Assembly (NCBI GenBank): GCA_018268595.1
Contig: JAFDWH010000021.1
Location: 62,001-126,000 of the forward strand
Direction of reading: 5' to 3'
Source: Actinomycetota bacterium
GTDB lineage: Bacteria > Actinomycetota > Thermoleophilia > Solirubrobacterales > Solirubrobacteraceae
Length of the DNA: 64,000 nt
The notes under the pieces are model-generated. The model searched no databases. It was not told the origin of the DNA and saw only the letters and a program-made list of their open reading frames with translations. The translations under genes were made by a program, and so were the position numbers. Position 1 is the stretch's first letter. Every line of letters begins with the position of its first letter. Positions 9,103 to 19,301 of this stretch are shown piece by piece.

Positions 9103-10308
9103 ATGAGATCGGTCCTTCGCTCGCCTCTGGTCGCCGCGCTCGTCGGCGGCGCCGTCGTCGCCGTGGCGCTGCTGCTCGTGCCCGGCGTCGGCCGCGAGGG
9201 CAGCACGACGACGGTCGTCCAGCAGGCGCCGGTCGCGAGCCCGTCGAGCGAGGCCGCGCACCGCGGGCAGGCGGCCGCCGCCGAGCAGGGCCTCACCGCG
9301 CACGACATCTACGAGCGCGACGCGCCCGGCGTCGTGCACGTGCGCTCGGTCCTGAGAGCGAGCGCCGGCAGCTCGCCGTTCGGCGGCGCCCAAGGCACCT
9401 CCGCGACCGGCACCGGCTTCGTGATCGACGGCGACGGGCACATCCTCACGAACTTCCACGTCGTCGAGGACGCGACCTCGGTCAGCGTCGGCTTCGACGA
9501 CAACCGCGTCGTGCCGGCGAGAGTGCTGGGCACCGACGCGACGAACGACCTCGCGCTGCTGCAGGTCGAGCCCGGCGGCCTCAAGCTCTCGCCGCTTCAG
9601 CTCGGCGACTCCAGCACCGCGCAGGTCGGCGACCCGGTGCTCGCGATCGGCAACCCGTTCGGGCTCGACCGCACGCTCACGACGGGCGTCGTCTCGGCGC
9701 TCCAGCGCGAGATCAGCGCGCCCAACGGCTTCACGATCCAGCACGTGATCCAGACCGACGCGCCGATCAACCCCGGCAACTCGGGCGGCCCGCTGCTCGA
9801 CGCGGCCGGCCGCGTGATCGGCATCAACTCGCAGATCATCACCGGCGGCGCCGGCAACGGGAACGTCGGGATCGGCTTCGCGGTGCCGATCAACACGGCC
9901 AAGAAGCTGCTGCCGCAGCTCAAGCAGATCGGCTCCGTCGTGCACGCCTACCTCGGCATCACCGGCGCGACGATCGACGCGTCGCTGGCCGACCTGCAGC
10001 TCAAGGTCGACAAGGGCGTGCTGGTGCAGACGGTCACGGCCGACGGGCCGGCGTCGAGAGCCGGCGTGCGCGGCGGCACGATCGACAGCCAGCTCAACGG
10101 CGCGCGCATCATGCTCGGCGGCGACGTGATCCGCTCGTTCGACGGGCGCAGAGTCGACTCGATGAGCGACCTGACGGCCGAGATCGCGAAGCACAGACCG
10201 GGCGACGGCGTCCGCCTCGGCATCCTGCGCAGCGGCGACCCCAAGACGCTCACGGTCACGCTCGGCACCGCCCCGAGAGTCGCGCCGACGCAAACGCAGA
10301 CGCCGTAG
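9103..10308 (+). CDS. HtrA/DegP-like serine protease with PDZ domain
   Basis: Membrane-anchored trypsin-like protease for envelope protein quality control. An N-terminal TM anchor (about residues 8-28) is followed by a low-complexity linker and the protease domain. Its triad is His in [10 protein letters not shown], Asp in TNDLALLQV, and Ser in [15 protein letters not shown] domain occupies about 280-390 (YLGITG... [11 protein letters not shown]). The start is ATG 9103; GTG 9091 is an alternative. It lies between trpC and trpF on the same strand, a position with no obvious metabolic reason. Arginine is often written AGA here (GCGAGAGTG, CGCAGAGTC). Confidence 0.93.
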   Translation: MRSVLRSPLVAALVGGAVVAVALLLVPGVGREGSTTTVVQQAPVASPSSEAAHRGQAAAAEQGLTAHDIYERDAPGVVHVRSVLRASAGSSPFGGAQGTSATGTGFVIDGDGHILTNFHVVEDATSVSVGFDDNRVVPARVLGTDATNDLALLQVEPGGLKLSPLQLGDSSTAQVGDPVLAIGNPFGLDRTLTTGVVSALQREISAPNGFTIQHVIQTDAPINPGNSGGPLLDAAGRVIGINSQIITGGAGNGNVGIGFAVPINTAKKLLPQLKQIGSVVHAYLGITGATIDASLADLQLKVDKGVLVQTVTADGPASRAGVRGGTIDSQLNGARIMLGGDVIRSFDGRRVDSMSDLTAEIAKHRPGDGVRLGILRSGDPKTLTVTLGTAPRVAPTQTQTP

Positions 10309-10328
10309 TCGCCATCTACGATGGGGGC

Positions 10329-10999
10329 ATGTCCTCCGGCGCTCCGAAGATCAAGTTCTGCGGCATCGCGCGGCTCGACGACGCCGAGCATGCGGCGATA
10401 CTCGGCGCGTGGGCGGTCGGGATGATCTTCTGGCCGGGCTCGGCGCGCCGCTGCCCGCTCGACGAGGCGGCCGCGATCGCCGCCGCGCTCAAACGCCGCA
10501 CCGAGCTGGCGGGCGTGTTCGTCGACGCGCACCTCGACGAGGTCGCGGAGGTCGCGGACGCGCTCGAGCTGACGCTCGTGCAGCTGCACGGGGACGAGGG
10601 GCCGGCCTACTGCGCGGAGGTCGCGCGCCGCACCGGCGCGAAGGTGATCAAGGCCGCGCGTGTGCGCGACCGCGCCGACGTGCGCGCGCTGCACGCGTTC
10701 GCGGCGACCGACTTCCACCTGCTCGACGCGTACGCCCCCGACCGTCCCGGCGGCACCGGCGAGACGTTCGCGTGGGAGCTGGCGGGGGAGCATCCGCGCG
10801 ATCGGCCGCTGATCCTCAGCGGGGGCCTGACGCCCGCCAACGTCGGCGACGCGATCGCCGCCGTGCGCCCGTTCGCGGTCGACGTCGCGAGCGGGGTGGA
10901 GCGCGAGCCGGGCGTGAAGGACCACGCCAAGATGACGGCGTTCGCGGAGGCGGTGCGGGCGACCGCGCCGGCCGCGCCCGAGGCTCCGGAGCAGGCCGC

Positions 11000-11003
<4 letters not shown>
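10329..11003 (+). CDS. trpF: Phosphoribosylanthranilate isomerase
   Basis: TIM-barrel isomerase between TrpD and TrpC in the pathway. Signatures are [13 protein letters not shown] (catalytic Cys), [23 protein letters not shown], and [14 protein letters not shown] (phosphate-binding and catalytic Asp region). [14 protein letters not shown] closes the barrel. ATG 10329 follows TACGAT (10317-10322) by 6 nt, so a leaderless transcript may restart here after htrA. Length is 224 aa with an Ala/Pro-rich tail. It overlaps trpB by 4 nt. Confidence 0.95.
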
Positions 11004-12225
<1,222 letters not shown>

Positions 12226-12229
<4 letters not shown>

Positions 12230-13044
12230 GCGCGCCGACCGGCATCGACCGCATCGCCGAGGCGTTCGCGTCCGCGCAGGGCCGCGCCGCGCTGATGCCC
12301 TACCTGATGGGCGGCTTCCCCGACATGGCGACGTCGCTGGCGATCGGCGAGGCGTACGCCGACGGCGGCGCCGACCTCGTCGAGCTGGGGGTGCCGTTCT
12401 CGGACCCGCTCGCCGACGGGCCGGTGATCCACGCCGCCGGCGTCGAGGCGCTGCGGGCCGGGGCGTCGGTCGCGCAGATCCTCGAGCTGGGGGCCGCGCT
12501 CGCGCCGCGGCTGCCGGTCGTGCTGATGGCCTACGCGAACATCGTCTACGCACGCGGCTTCGAGGCGTTCGCGCAACTGCTGCGCGCGCACGCGATCAGC
12601 GGCCTGATCGTGCCCGACCTGCCGCTCGAGGAGGCGCCCGAGCTGCGCGCCGCCTGCGACGCGGAGGGGATCGCGCTCGTGCCGCTCGTCGCGCCGACGA
12701 CGCCGCCGGAGCGGCTGGCGCGCATCGGCGCGCTCGCGCGCGGCTTCCTCTACGCCGTCTCGCTCGTCGGCACGACCGGCGAGCGCGGCGCGCTCGACGC
12801 CGGCCTCGCGGACTTCCTCGCGCGGGCCGCCGCCGCGACGGACGTCCCGCTCGCCGTCGGCTTCGGGATCGGCACGCCCGCGCAGGCGGCCGCCGCGGCG
12901 GACGCGGGCGCCGCCGGCGTGATCGTCGGCAGCCGGCTCGTGCGCGCGGCGGCGGAGGCGGACGATCCGGCGGCCGAGGTGCGCGGGATCGTCGCCGCGA
13001 TGGCCGACGCGCTCGCGGCGCCGTCCGCCGAGACGGTTCGCTAG
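12226..13044 (+). CDS. trpA: Tryptophan synthase alpha subunit
   Basis: Cleaves indole-3-glycerol phosphate and channels indole to TrpB. Catalytic Glu is in [16 protein letters not shown] and Asp in [22 protein letters not shown] and [10 protein letters not shown] complete the family signatures. Length is 272 aa. It starts in an ATGA overlap with trpB. Its stop codon TAG (13042-13044) is also the first part of the TAGGAT box that probably serves the next gene. Confidence 0.96.
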
Positions 13045-13057
13045 GATTCCGCGCGCC

Positions 13058-13243
13058 ATGGGCCTCGCACTCACCGCCACGCTCGCCTTCTGCCTCTGGA
13101 TCTTCCTGTGGGCGATCGGCGTCAAGGGCTTCGACGGCATGCTGATCACGCTGGTGATCCTGGTGATCGCCGGCACGATCAAGTCGCTCGGCAAGTTCCT
13201 GCCGGGCGCCGGTCGTCCGCGCGGGTCCGACGGCGGCTGGTAG
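13058..13243 (+). CDS. Small two-helix membrane protein
   Basis: A 61-aa protein with two hydrophobic segments (about 4-22 and 27-43) and a short Gly/Arg-rich cytoplasmic tail. ATG 13058 is 10 nt downstream of TAGGAT (13042-13047), so it is probably transcribed on its own as well as by read-through from trpA. It follows trpA by 13 nt. I do not recognise a characterised family; short proteins of this layout are common in actinobacteria. Function unknown. Confidence 0.65.
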   Translation: MGLALTATLAFCLWIFLWAIGVKGFDGMLITLVILVIAGTIKSLGKFLPGAGRPRGSDGGW

Positions 13244-13257
13244 CGCGCGGCGCCTCG

Positions 13258-13273
13258 CCGCTGGGCTCAGCGG
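13258..13273. terminator. Hairpin between convergent genes
   Basis: CCGCTG-GGCT-CAGCGG, a perfect 6-bp stem with a 4-nt loop. It lies at the end of the trp cluster where it meets the convergent hypothetical gene, whose stop codon lies inside the hairpin. There is no U-run, so termination efficiency is uncertain. Confidence 0.4.
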
Positions 13274-13839
13274 GAGAGGTCGAACATCATGAATTCGTAC
13301 GGCGCTTGCCAGCCATGTACGTAGACGATCACTGCGACGTCGTGCGCAGGAAGATCGCTCCACACCGCAGCGTGTGCCCCGAACGAGACCGTGCTGGCGC
13401 GATGCTCCTCGCCGTCCACGAGCATCGCGATCGGTGACGCTTCTGGAAGCTGGTCCTCGCGCATCAGGATGAGCTCGCCGAGCGGCGTCTCGAGATGCTC
13501 GGCCGCGCCCTCTCCAAGCGCGAGCGAGCGTGCTGAAAGCTCCCGACGTGCCTCGCGATCGAGGTACTCCTCGATCGCGTCGTCCTCCGGACGACCGCCC
13601 GAGAAGCTCAGGATGCGGTTGCGCGGTAGCGTGACGACCTCGAGTCGAGGATCGTCGTCGTCCTGCTGCGCGCCGTACCGGATGTAAAAAGCAGAGAGCG
13701 TCCGCGCGCCGGCGCGCACGCTGGTGTGCGCGCCGGCACGAGCCGATCCACTCGGACTGTGAACTGGGAAGACGACGCTGATCCCGGCGCGCTCGACCAG
13801 CGTGCGCAACTCGACGCTCAGAGGGGGAAGCATCGCCAT
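13267..13839 (-). CDS. Hypothetical protein, lower-GC gene
   Basis: A 190-aa protein of no family I recognise. The N-terminus reads MAMLPPLSVELRTLVERAG. Acidic and mixed-charge helices follow, and the C-terminus has short hydrophobic beta-like stretches (VAVIVYVHGW). No signal peptide or TM helix is visible. ATG 13839 lies 7 nt after a minus-strand TAAGCT (13852-13847), fitting the leaderless pattern and supporting a real gene. Base composition is less GC-rich than the trp genes, and together with the next gene it forms a pocket between two housekeeping blocks, suggesting acquisition. Function unknown. Confidence 0.6.
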   Translation of the reverse strand: MAMLPPLSVELRTLVERAGISVVFPVHSPSGSARAGAHTSVRAGARTLSAFYIRYGAQQDDDDPRLEVVTLPRNRILSFSGGRPEDDAIEEYLDREARRELSARSLALGEGAAEHLETPLGELILMREDQLPEASPIAMLVDGEEHRASTVSFGAHAAVWSDLPAHDVAVIVYVHGWQAPYEFMMFDLSR

Positions 13840-13860
13840 GTAAGTCAGCTTAGCAACGGT

Positions 13861-14349
13861 CTAGGGATGGATATGTACGTAGCTTAGCGTCGCATAGCTT
13901 GAGCCGCCGGTCGTTGTGTTCCATCCATGTGCATATGCGCGGTATGAACCGAGTATTTCAGTCAAGTAGATGCGCCCGCTCCAGATGACCGAGCATTCCG
14001 TCGAGTTTTCGCATTCGTTGGTCTCGCCCTGTCGGTAGAGGCTTCCCCGCCGAAGACTTCGATGTAGTTCACATAGGTGTGAAGGTGCAGGTGGCCCCGC
14101 GCACAGCCCGCCATCACGGACTTCAGCTCGAGCCACTCGGTTTCGCCTTCCCAAACGTTGCGGACGAACAACGTGACGCAGCCGGAGTGGGCGGTGCTTT
14201 CTTCGACGGTTGCGGCGGTGCGCGCGCGGCCGGCTCCCCTGCGTCACTGGCACGTGCCCGGGAACGGCTTGACGGGCTTCCGCGCTGTTAAGTGCGGGAA
14301 GGGCCGCCAGGCACGCGAGCATGGCAACAATAAGACAATAACGAGGCAT
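13861..14349 (-). pseudogene. Secreted protein gene with two compensating frame shifts
   Basis: Starts at ATG 14349 (MPRYCL) behind a good Shine-Dalgarno (AGGGGG, 6 nt upstream), with a signal peptide ending near NSAEA. After about residue 45 the frame becomes Arg/His-rich and unnatural, while a neighbouring minus frame (about 14230-14040) reads sensibly (TAATVEESTAHSGCVTLFV, then HLHTYVNYIEVFGG). Near 14042 the sensible frame returns to the first one (LYRQGETNECENSTECSV) and runs to the stop. One shift out and one back, the second at a GGGG run, indicates either a decaying gene or sequence errors. The C-terminus has a Cys pair and beta-rich character. Family not recognised. Confidence 0.55.
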
Positions 14350-14389
14350 GCGATCCCCCTGTCGCAAGCAGAACAGTAAGACTAAACTG

Positions 14390-15427
14390 TCAGCCGAAGA
14401 ACGTGCGCGCGATCTCGAGGTAGCGCAGGTCGACGGTCTTGATGCCGTCGACCTCCTCGAGCGGGATCGAGGTCATCTCGGTGCCGCGCAGCGCGACCAT
14501 GCGGCCCGTCTCGCCGGCCATCACGAGGTCGGCGGCGTGGACGCCGTACTGCGTGGCGAGGATGCGGTCGGTCGCCGTCGGCGTGCCGCCGCGCTGCACG
14601 TGGCCGAGCGTCGTGACGCGCGTCTCGTAGCCGGTGCGCGCCTCGATCTCTGCCGCGAGCGCGACGCCGATCCCGCCGAGGCGCGGATAGCCGTAGCCGT
14701 CGACGTCCTCGGAGGCGCGGATCTCGCGCCGCTCGCCGGACTCGAACGCGAGCTGCGCGCCCTCGGCCACGACGATGATCGAGAAGTCCTTGCCGCGCTC
14801 GTGGCGGCGCTGGATCGCCGCCGCGATCTCCTCGACGGTCAGCTCGAGCTCGGGGATCACGATCCCGTCCGCGCCGCCGGCGATCCCCGCGAAGACGGCG
14901 ATCCAGCCGGTGTTGCGGCCCATCACCTCGACGACCATCACGCGGTCGTGCGACTGCGCCGTCGTGTGCAGGCGGTCGAGCGCCGACGTCACGGTCTGGA
15001 CGGCCGTGTCGAAGCCGAACGTGTAGTCGGTGCCGACGACGTCGTTGTCGATCGTCTTCGGCACGCCGATCACCGGCAGCTCCAACTCCTCGGAGAGGCG
15101 GCGCGTGATCATCATCGTGTGCTCGCCGCCGATCGCGATCACCGCGTCGAGCGGGTCGGCCGCCTGCGCCGCGCGCACCTTCTCCAGCCCGTCCGGCTCG
15201 CGGAACGGGTTGTAGTTCGAGGTCGACAGGATCGTCCCGCCGAGCGGCAGGATGCCCGACACGCCCTTCTGGTCGAGCGGGAGGTGGTCGCGCTCGGCGA
15301 GCCCGCGGTAGCCGCGGCGCAGGCCGACCGGTTCGTGACGGTGCGCCAGCAGCCGCCGCGCGGCGGCCCGGATGACGGCGTTGAGGCCGGGGCAGTCGCC
15401 GCCGGCCGTGAGGATCCCGACTCGCAT
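14390..15427 (-). CDS. pfkA: 6-phosphofructokinase (group III/PPi-like site)
   Basis: Phosphorylates fructose 6-phosphate. Blocks are GILTAGGDCPGLNAVIRA, GGTILSTSN, PKTIDNDVVGTDYTFGFDTA (catalytic Asp) and EVMGRNTGWIA. The donor-site determinants are mixed. The position that is Gly in ATP enzymes and Asp in PPi enzymes is His (GGEHTM, about residue 103). The second determinant is Lys (PKTIDND), as in PPi-dependent and actinobacterial enzymes. The phosphoryl donor therefore cannot be assigned from sequence alone. Length is 345 aa. ATG 15427 lies 7 nt after a minus-strand TAGGCT (15440-15435), predicted leaderless. Confidence 0.92.
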   Translation of the reverse strand: MRVGILTAGGDCPGLNAVIRAAARRLLAHRHEPVGLRRGYRGLAERDHLPLDQKGVSGILPLGGTILSTSNYNPFREPDGLEKVRAAQAADPLDAVIAIGGEHTMMITRRLSEELELPVIGVPKTIDNDVVGTDYTFGFDTAVQTVTSALDRLHTTAQSHDRVMVVEVMGRNTGWIAVFAGIAGGADGIVIPELELTVEEIAAAIQRRHERGKDFSIIVVAEGAQLAFESGERREIRASEDVDGYGYPRLGGIGVALAAEIEARTGYETRVTTLGHVQRGGTPTATDRILATQYGVHAADLVMAGETGRMVALRGTEMTSIPLEEVDGIKTVDLRYLEIARTFFG

Positions 15428-15477
15428 CCCCGCCAGCCTAGCCCGTCGCCGCCGCGTCCAACCTAGAATCCCCGCCG

Positions 15478-16758
15478 GTGTCCGGTCGCGCCCTGCTTCG
15501 ATTCGCGCTGACGCTGCCGGTCTGCGCGCTCGCGCTCGCCGGCTGCGGCGGCGGCGCGGCCCAGCCGGACACGCGCCTGCGCGGCTCGGAGCTGACGATC
15601 TACAGCTCCAACCCGGAGCGCGGCCCGCTGCGCGCGCTCGCCGCGGACGTGCGCGACGCGGAGCGGCTCGCGCTCGCGCAGGACGGCGGCCGCGTCGGCC
15701 GCTACCGCGTCCGGCTGGTCGGGCTCGACGCCTCGACGCCGGGCCTCGGTCGCTCCGACCCGGCGCAGATCTCCCAGAACGCGCGCATGGCGGCGCAGGA
15801 CCCGCGCACCGTCGCCTACCTCGGCGAGCTGGCGAGCGGCAGCTCGGCGATCTCGATCCCGCTGACCAACGAGGCGGGGATTCTGCAGGTCAGCCCGCTC
15901 GACACGGCGATCCCGCTGACGACCAGAAGCCTCGCCGTCGCCGGCTCGCCGATCCGCTACTACCCGAAGCTGAAGGACGTCGGGCGGACGTTCGCGCGCG
16001 TCGTCCCGTCCGATCGCAGCCAGCTCGACGCGCTCGTGGCCGACATGCGGCGCAGCGGCGTGCGGCGCCTCGCGGTCCTCACGGACGAGGACCCGAGCGG
16101 ACGCGCGCTCGCCGTCGACCTGCGCGCGAAGGCGCGCGCGGCCGGGATCGCGGTCGTCGCGCGCGAGGAGGTCGACGAGCATGCGACGCGCCACGACGAC
16201 ACGATCGCGCGGCTGCTGGGGCCGCACCCCGACGCCGCGTTCGACGCGACCGGCGCGCGGCCGGGCGCGGTGCGCCTGTGGCGCGAGCTGCACGCCGCCG
16301 ACCCGGCGCTCCAGCTGTTCGCGACGGCCGCGCTCGCCGACGCGAGCTTCGTCGCCGGGCTCGGCCGGGCGGCGGCGGTCGCGCACGTGACCGAGCCGCT
16401 GCCGCCAGCCTCACGGCAGACGCCCGCCGCCGCGCGCTTCGCGCGCGCCTTCGCGCGCCGCTACGGACGCGCGCCCGCGCCCGCGGCGCGCTACGGCTTC
16501 GAGGCGATGCGCAGCGTGCTCGACGCGATCCGCCGCGCCGAGCGGCGCACGGACGACCGGCCGCTGACGCGCCGCGAGGTCGTGCGCGCGTACTTCGAGA
16601 CGGCCGAGCGCGGCGGCGTGCTGGGCCCGTATGCGATCGACGCGGCGGGGGACACCTCGCGCCGCGACTGGAGCGCCTACCGCGTCGCGGGCGGGGCGCT
16701 GCGCTTCGTCTCCGGGCTCGGCCGCGGCTCGCCGGCGCGGATCTCAGCCGAGCGCTGA
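15478..16758 (+). CDS. Lipoprotein, periplasmic-binding (LivK/receptor type I) fold
   Basis: Signal peptide with lipobox LALAGC (Cys about residue 23), then a type I periplasmic-binding fold as in branched-chain amino acid receptors. Visible blocks are AYLGELASGSSAISIPLTNEAGI, RVVPSDRSQ and VRRLAVLTDEDPSG. No ABC permease or ATPase gene is adjacent, so it is an orphan receptor and its ligand is unknown. The start is GTG 15478, 8 nt after TAGAAT (15464-15469). It overlaps the convergent epimerase gene by 15 bp at the 3' end. Length is 426 aa. Confidence 0.85.
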   Translation: MSGRALLRFALTLPVCALALAGCGGGAAQPDTRLRGSELTIYSSNPERGPLRALAADVRDAERLALAQDGGRVGRYRVRLVGLDASTPGLGRSDPAQISQNARMAAQDPRTVAYLGELASGSSAISIPLTNEAGILQVSPLDTAIPLTTRSLAVAGSPIRYYPKLKDVGRTFARVVPSDRSQLDALVADMRRSGVRRLAVLTDEDPSGRALAVDLRAKARAAGIAVVAREEVDEHATRHDDTIARLLGPHPDAAFDATGARPGAVRLWRELHAADPALQLFATAALADASFVAGLGRAAAVAHVTEPLPPASRQTPAAARFARAFARRYGRAPAPAARYGFEAMRSVLDAIRRAERRTDDRPLTRREVVRAYFETAERGGVLGPYAIDAAGDTSRRDWSAYRVAGGALRFVSGLGRGSPARISAER

Positions 16759-17655
16759 GCGCAGCGCCTCGTCGAGCTGCGGGTGCGCGTAGGCGTGGCC
16801 GAGCGCGAGCGGACGCTGCGGCACCGCGCGCTGCCCGCTCGTGACGATCTGCTCCATCTCGCCGTAGAGCGCGCGCAGCGCGAGGCGGGGGACGGGGGTG
16901 AGCGCCGGCCGGTGCAGCGCGCGGCCCAGCGCCTTCGAGAAGTCGCGGTTGGTGGCCGGCGCCGGCGCGCTGCCGTTGAGCGGGCCGCTCCACTCCGGTC
17001 CGCCGTCGAGCGCCGCCAGGTAGAGCCCGACGAGGTCGTCGACGTGGATCCACGGCATCCACTGCCGGCCGCCGGCGACGGGGCCGCCGACCCCGGCCTT
17101 GAACGGCGGCAGCATCTTCGCGAGCGCGCCGCCGTCGGGGTCGAGCACGACGCCGGTGCGCACGATCGCGACGCGCACGCCCAGCTCGACCGCCGCCTGC
17201 GCCGCGCGCTCCCACGCGACGCACACCTCGGCGAGGAAGTCCTCGCCCGGTGGGTCGGACTCCGGCACCTCCTCGTCGCCGCGCGGGCCGTAGTAGCCGA
17301 CGGCGGAGGCGGACACGAGCGCGCGCGGGCGCGGCTCGGCGCTGCGCAGGCCGGCGACGAGGTTGGCCGTGCCGACCTCGCGGCTCGTGCGGATGCGCTC
17401 CTTCGCGGCGGTGCTCCAACGCTGCGCGACCGGCTCGCCGGCGAGGTGGACGACGCCGTCGCGGCCGGCGAGGGCGCTCGCCGGGGCCGGCTCGCCGAGC
17501 GCGTCCCAGCGGACCGCCTCGATCCCGGAGCCGAGCCGGGCACGGGCGCGCCCGGGGTCGCGCGAGAGCACCGTCACCTCGTCGCCGCGGCGCGCGAGCG
17601 CGGCGACGAGCCGTGTCCCGATCAAGCCCGTCGCGCCGGTCACGGTCACCCGCAT
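16744..17655 (-). CDS. TIGR01777-type NAD(P)-dependent epimerase
   Basis: Extended short-chain dehydrogenase/reductase of the YfcH/SulA-like family. The Rossmann motif is VTGATGLIGTRLVAAL. The active site region is SASAVGYYGPRGDEEV, with the YYG typical of this family, and WMPWIHVDDLVG lies downstream. The C-terminal DUF1731-like part reads ALRALYGEM...QRAVPQRPLALG. Length is 303 aa from ATG 17655. The biochemical role of the family is poorly known; cell-division inhibitor is a legacy name. Convergent 15-bp overlap with the upstream lipoprotein gene. Confidence 0.9.
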   Translation of the reverse strand: MRVTVTGATGLIGTRLVAALARRGDEVTVLSRDPGRARARLGSGIEAVRWDALGEPAPASALAGRDGVVHLAGEPVAQRWSTAAKERIRTSREVGTANLVAGLRSAEPRPRALVSASAVGYYGPRGDEEVPESDPPGEDFLAEVCVAWERAAQAAVELGVRVAIVRTGVVLDPDGGALAKMLPPFKAGVGGPVAGGRQWMPWIHVDDLVGLYLAALDGGPEWSGPLNGSAPAPATNRDFSKALGRALHRPALTPVPRLALRALYGEMEQIVTSGQRAVPQRPLALGHAYAHPQLDEALRSALG

Positions 17656-17687
17656 GGGCGATTCCTACCCGATCGGGGCGCGTCGCG

Positions 17688-19157
17688 TCAGGCCGCGCCG
17701 ACGTGCAGCTCGTCGGCCGGCGCGAAACCGACCTCGTTGCCGGCGTGCGCGAGCCCGTTCACGCGCGCCTCCTCGGCCACGGCGGCGGCCACGGCGGGCG
17801 CGACGTCGCGGTTGAAGACGGACGGCACGATGTAGTCCTCGCGCAGCTCGCCGGCCGGCACGCAGTCGGCGATCGCCTGCGCGGCGGCGACCTTCATCCG
17901 CTCGGTGATCGCGTTCGCGCGCACGTCGAGCGCGCCGCGGAAGATGCCGGGGAACGCCAGCACGTTGTTGATCTGGTTCGGGTAGTCGGAGCGGCCGGTC
18001 GCCATGATCCGCACGTACGGCGCGGCCTCCTCGGGCGTCACCTCGGGGTTCGGGTTCGCCATCGCGAACACGATCGGGTCGGGGCGCATGCGGCCGAGCG
18101 CCGCCGGCGGCATCACGCGCGCGCCGGAGAGGCCGATGAAGAGGTCCATCCCGTCGATCACGTCGCCGGGGCCGCCGTCGAGCTGCTCCGGGTTGGTGTG
18201 CTCGGCGTACCAGCGCTTCATCGCGTTCATCGAGCCGTCGCGGTAGTCGGCGCGCTCGGTGTGGACGGCGCCGCGCGAGTCGCAGCCGATCACCTCCGTC
18301 ACGCCGGCGCTTCTGAGGATCTTCGTGACGGCGACGCCGGCGGCGCCGAGGCCGACGACCAGCACGCGCAGGTCGGCGATGCGCCGGCCGGTCAGCTTCA
18401 CGGCGTTCATCAGCGCCGCCAGCACGACGACGGCGGTGCCGTGCTGGTCGTCGTGGAAGACGGGGATGTCGAGCTCCTCGATCAGGCGGTCCTCGATCTC
18501 GAAGCAGCGCGGGGCGGAGATGTCCTCCAGGTTGATGCCGCCGAACGTCGGCGCCATCGCCTTGACGATCGAGACGATCTCGTCGGGGTCCTTCGTGTCG
18601 AGGCAGATCGGGAACGCGTCGACGCCGGCGAACTCCTTGAACAGGACCGCCTTGCCCTCCATCACCGGCATCGCGGCGGCCGGGCCGATGTCGCCGAGGC
18701 CCAGCACCGCGGTGCCGTCGGAGACGACGGCGACCGTGTTGCGCTTGATCGTGTACTGGAAGGCCTTGTCGGGGTCCGCGTGGATCGCGGTGCAGACGCG
18801 CGCGACGCCGGGCGTGTACGCCATCGAGAGGTCGTCGCGCGTCTTCAACGGCAGCTTGTTGTGCTGCTCGATCTTGCCGCCGAGGTGGACCTGGAAGGTG
18901 CGGTCGACGGTGTCGAGCACGCGCACGCCGTCGAGCGCTTCGAGCGCGCCGGTGATGCTGCTCCAGGTCGACTGCTCGGCGCACAGCGCCGTGATGTCGC
19001 GGACCGCCCTGCCGCCGTCGATCGCGACGAGGTCGACCGCGCCGATCGTCCCGCCGGCGTCCCCGATCGCGCTTGCTACGCGGCCGAGCATCCCGGGCCG
19101 GTCCGCGATCTCGACGCGGATCGTGAGGCTGAACTGAGCGCTCGGGGTAGTGGCCAT
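17688..19157 (-). CDS. NAD-dependent malic enzyme with N-terminal ACT domain
   Basis: Oxidative decarboxylation of malate to pyruvate. Residues about 8-80 form an ACT regulatory domain (IADRPGMLGRVASAIGDAGG), implying an amino-acid or small-ligand effector. The catalytic core has the TPGVARV region, MEGKAVLFKEFAGVDAFP (catalytic Lys), DDQHGTAVV (metal-site Asp) and the Rossmann motif VVGLGAAGVAV. Length is 489 aa. ATG 19157 has GAAGGA upstream at a long 10-nt spacing. Its promoter (TATACT, 19202-19197) lies beside a perfect inverted repeat that may be an operator. Confidence 0.94.
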   Translation of the reverse strand: MATTPSAQFSLTIRVEIADRPGMLGRVASAIGDAGGTIGAVDLVAIDGGRAVRDITALCAEQSTWSSITGALEALDGVRVLDTVDRTFQVHLGGKIEQHNKLPLKTRDDLSMAYTPGVARVCTAIHADPDKAFQYTIKRNTVAVVSDGTAVLGLGDIGPAAAMPVMEGKAVLFKEFAGVDAFPICLDTKDPDEIVSIVKAMAPTFGGINLEDISAPRCFEIEDRLIEELDIPVFHDDQHGTAVVVLAALMNAVKLTGRRIADLRVLVVGLGAAGVAVTKILRSAGVTEVIGCDSRGAVHTERADYRDGSMNAMKRWYAEHTNPEQLDGGPGDVIDGMDLFIGLSGARVMPPAALGRMRPDPIVFAMANPNPEVTPEEAAPYVRIMATGRSDYPNQINNVLAFPGIFRGALDVRANAITERMKVAAAQAIADCVPAGELREDYIVPSVFNRDVAPAVAAAVAEEARVNGLAHAGNEVGFAPADELHVGAA

Positions 19158-19196
19158 GGCGGTGAGGTCCTTCGTCGGAATGGTCGGTGTATGCGG

Positions 19197-19242
19197 AGTA
19201 TATTGCCGCTAGGCGATCTGCGCTTTCCGCATCGTGGAAAGC
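19197..19242. promoter_or_regulatory. Malic enzyme promoter with candidate operator
   Basis: On the minus strand TATACT (19202-19197) is a good -10 for the malic enzyme gene. Where its -35 should fall lies the perfect inverted repeat GCTTTCC-N7-GGAAAGC (19222-19228 and 19236-19242). A dimeric repressor bound here would block RNA polymerase. The site is also about 46 nt upstream of the polA -10 (19288-19293). The cognate regulator is unknown. Confidence 0.45.
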
Positions 19243-19301
19243 TCTGACGCTCCCCGCGGCGGCCGCGAGCCACGCCGCGCGGGTCCCTACAGTTCCACGC
19301 C

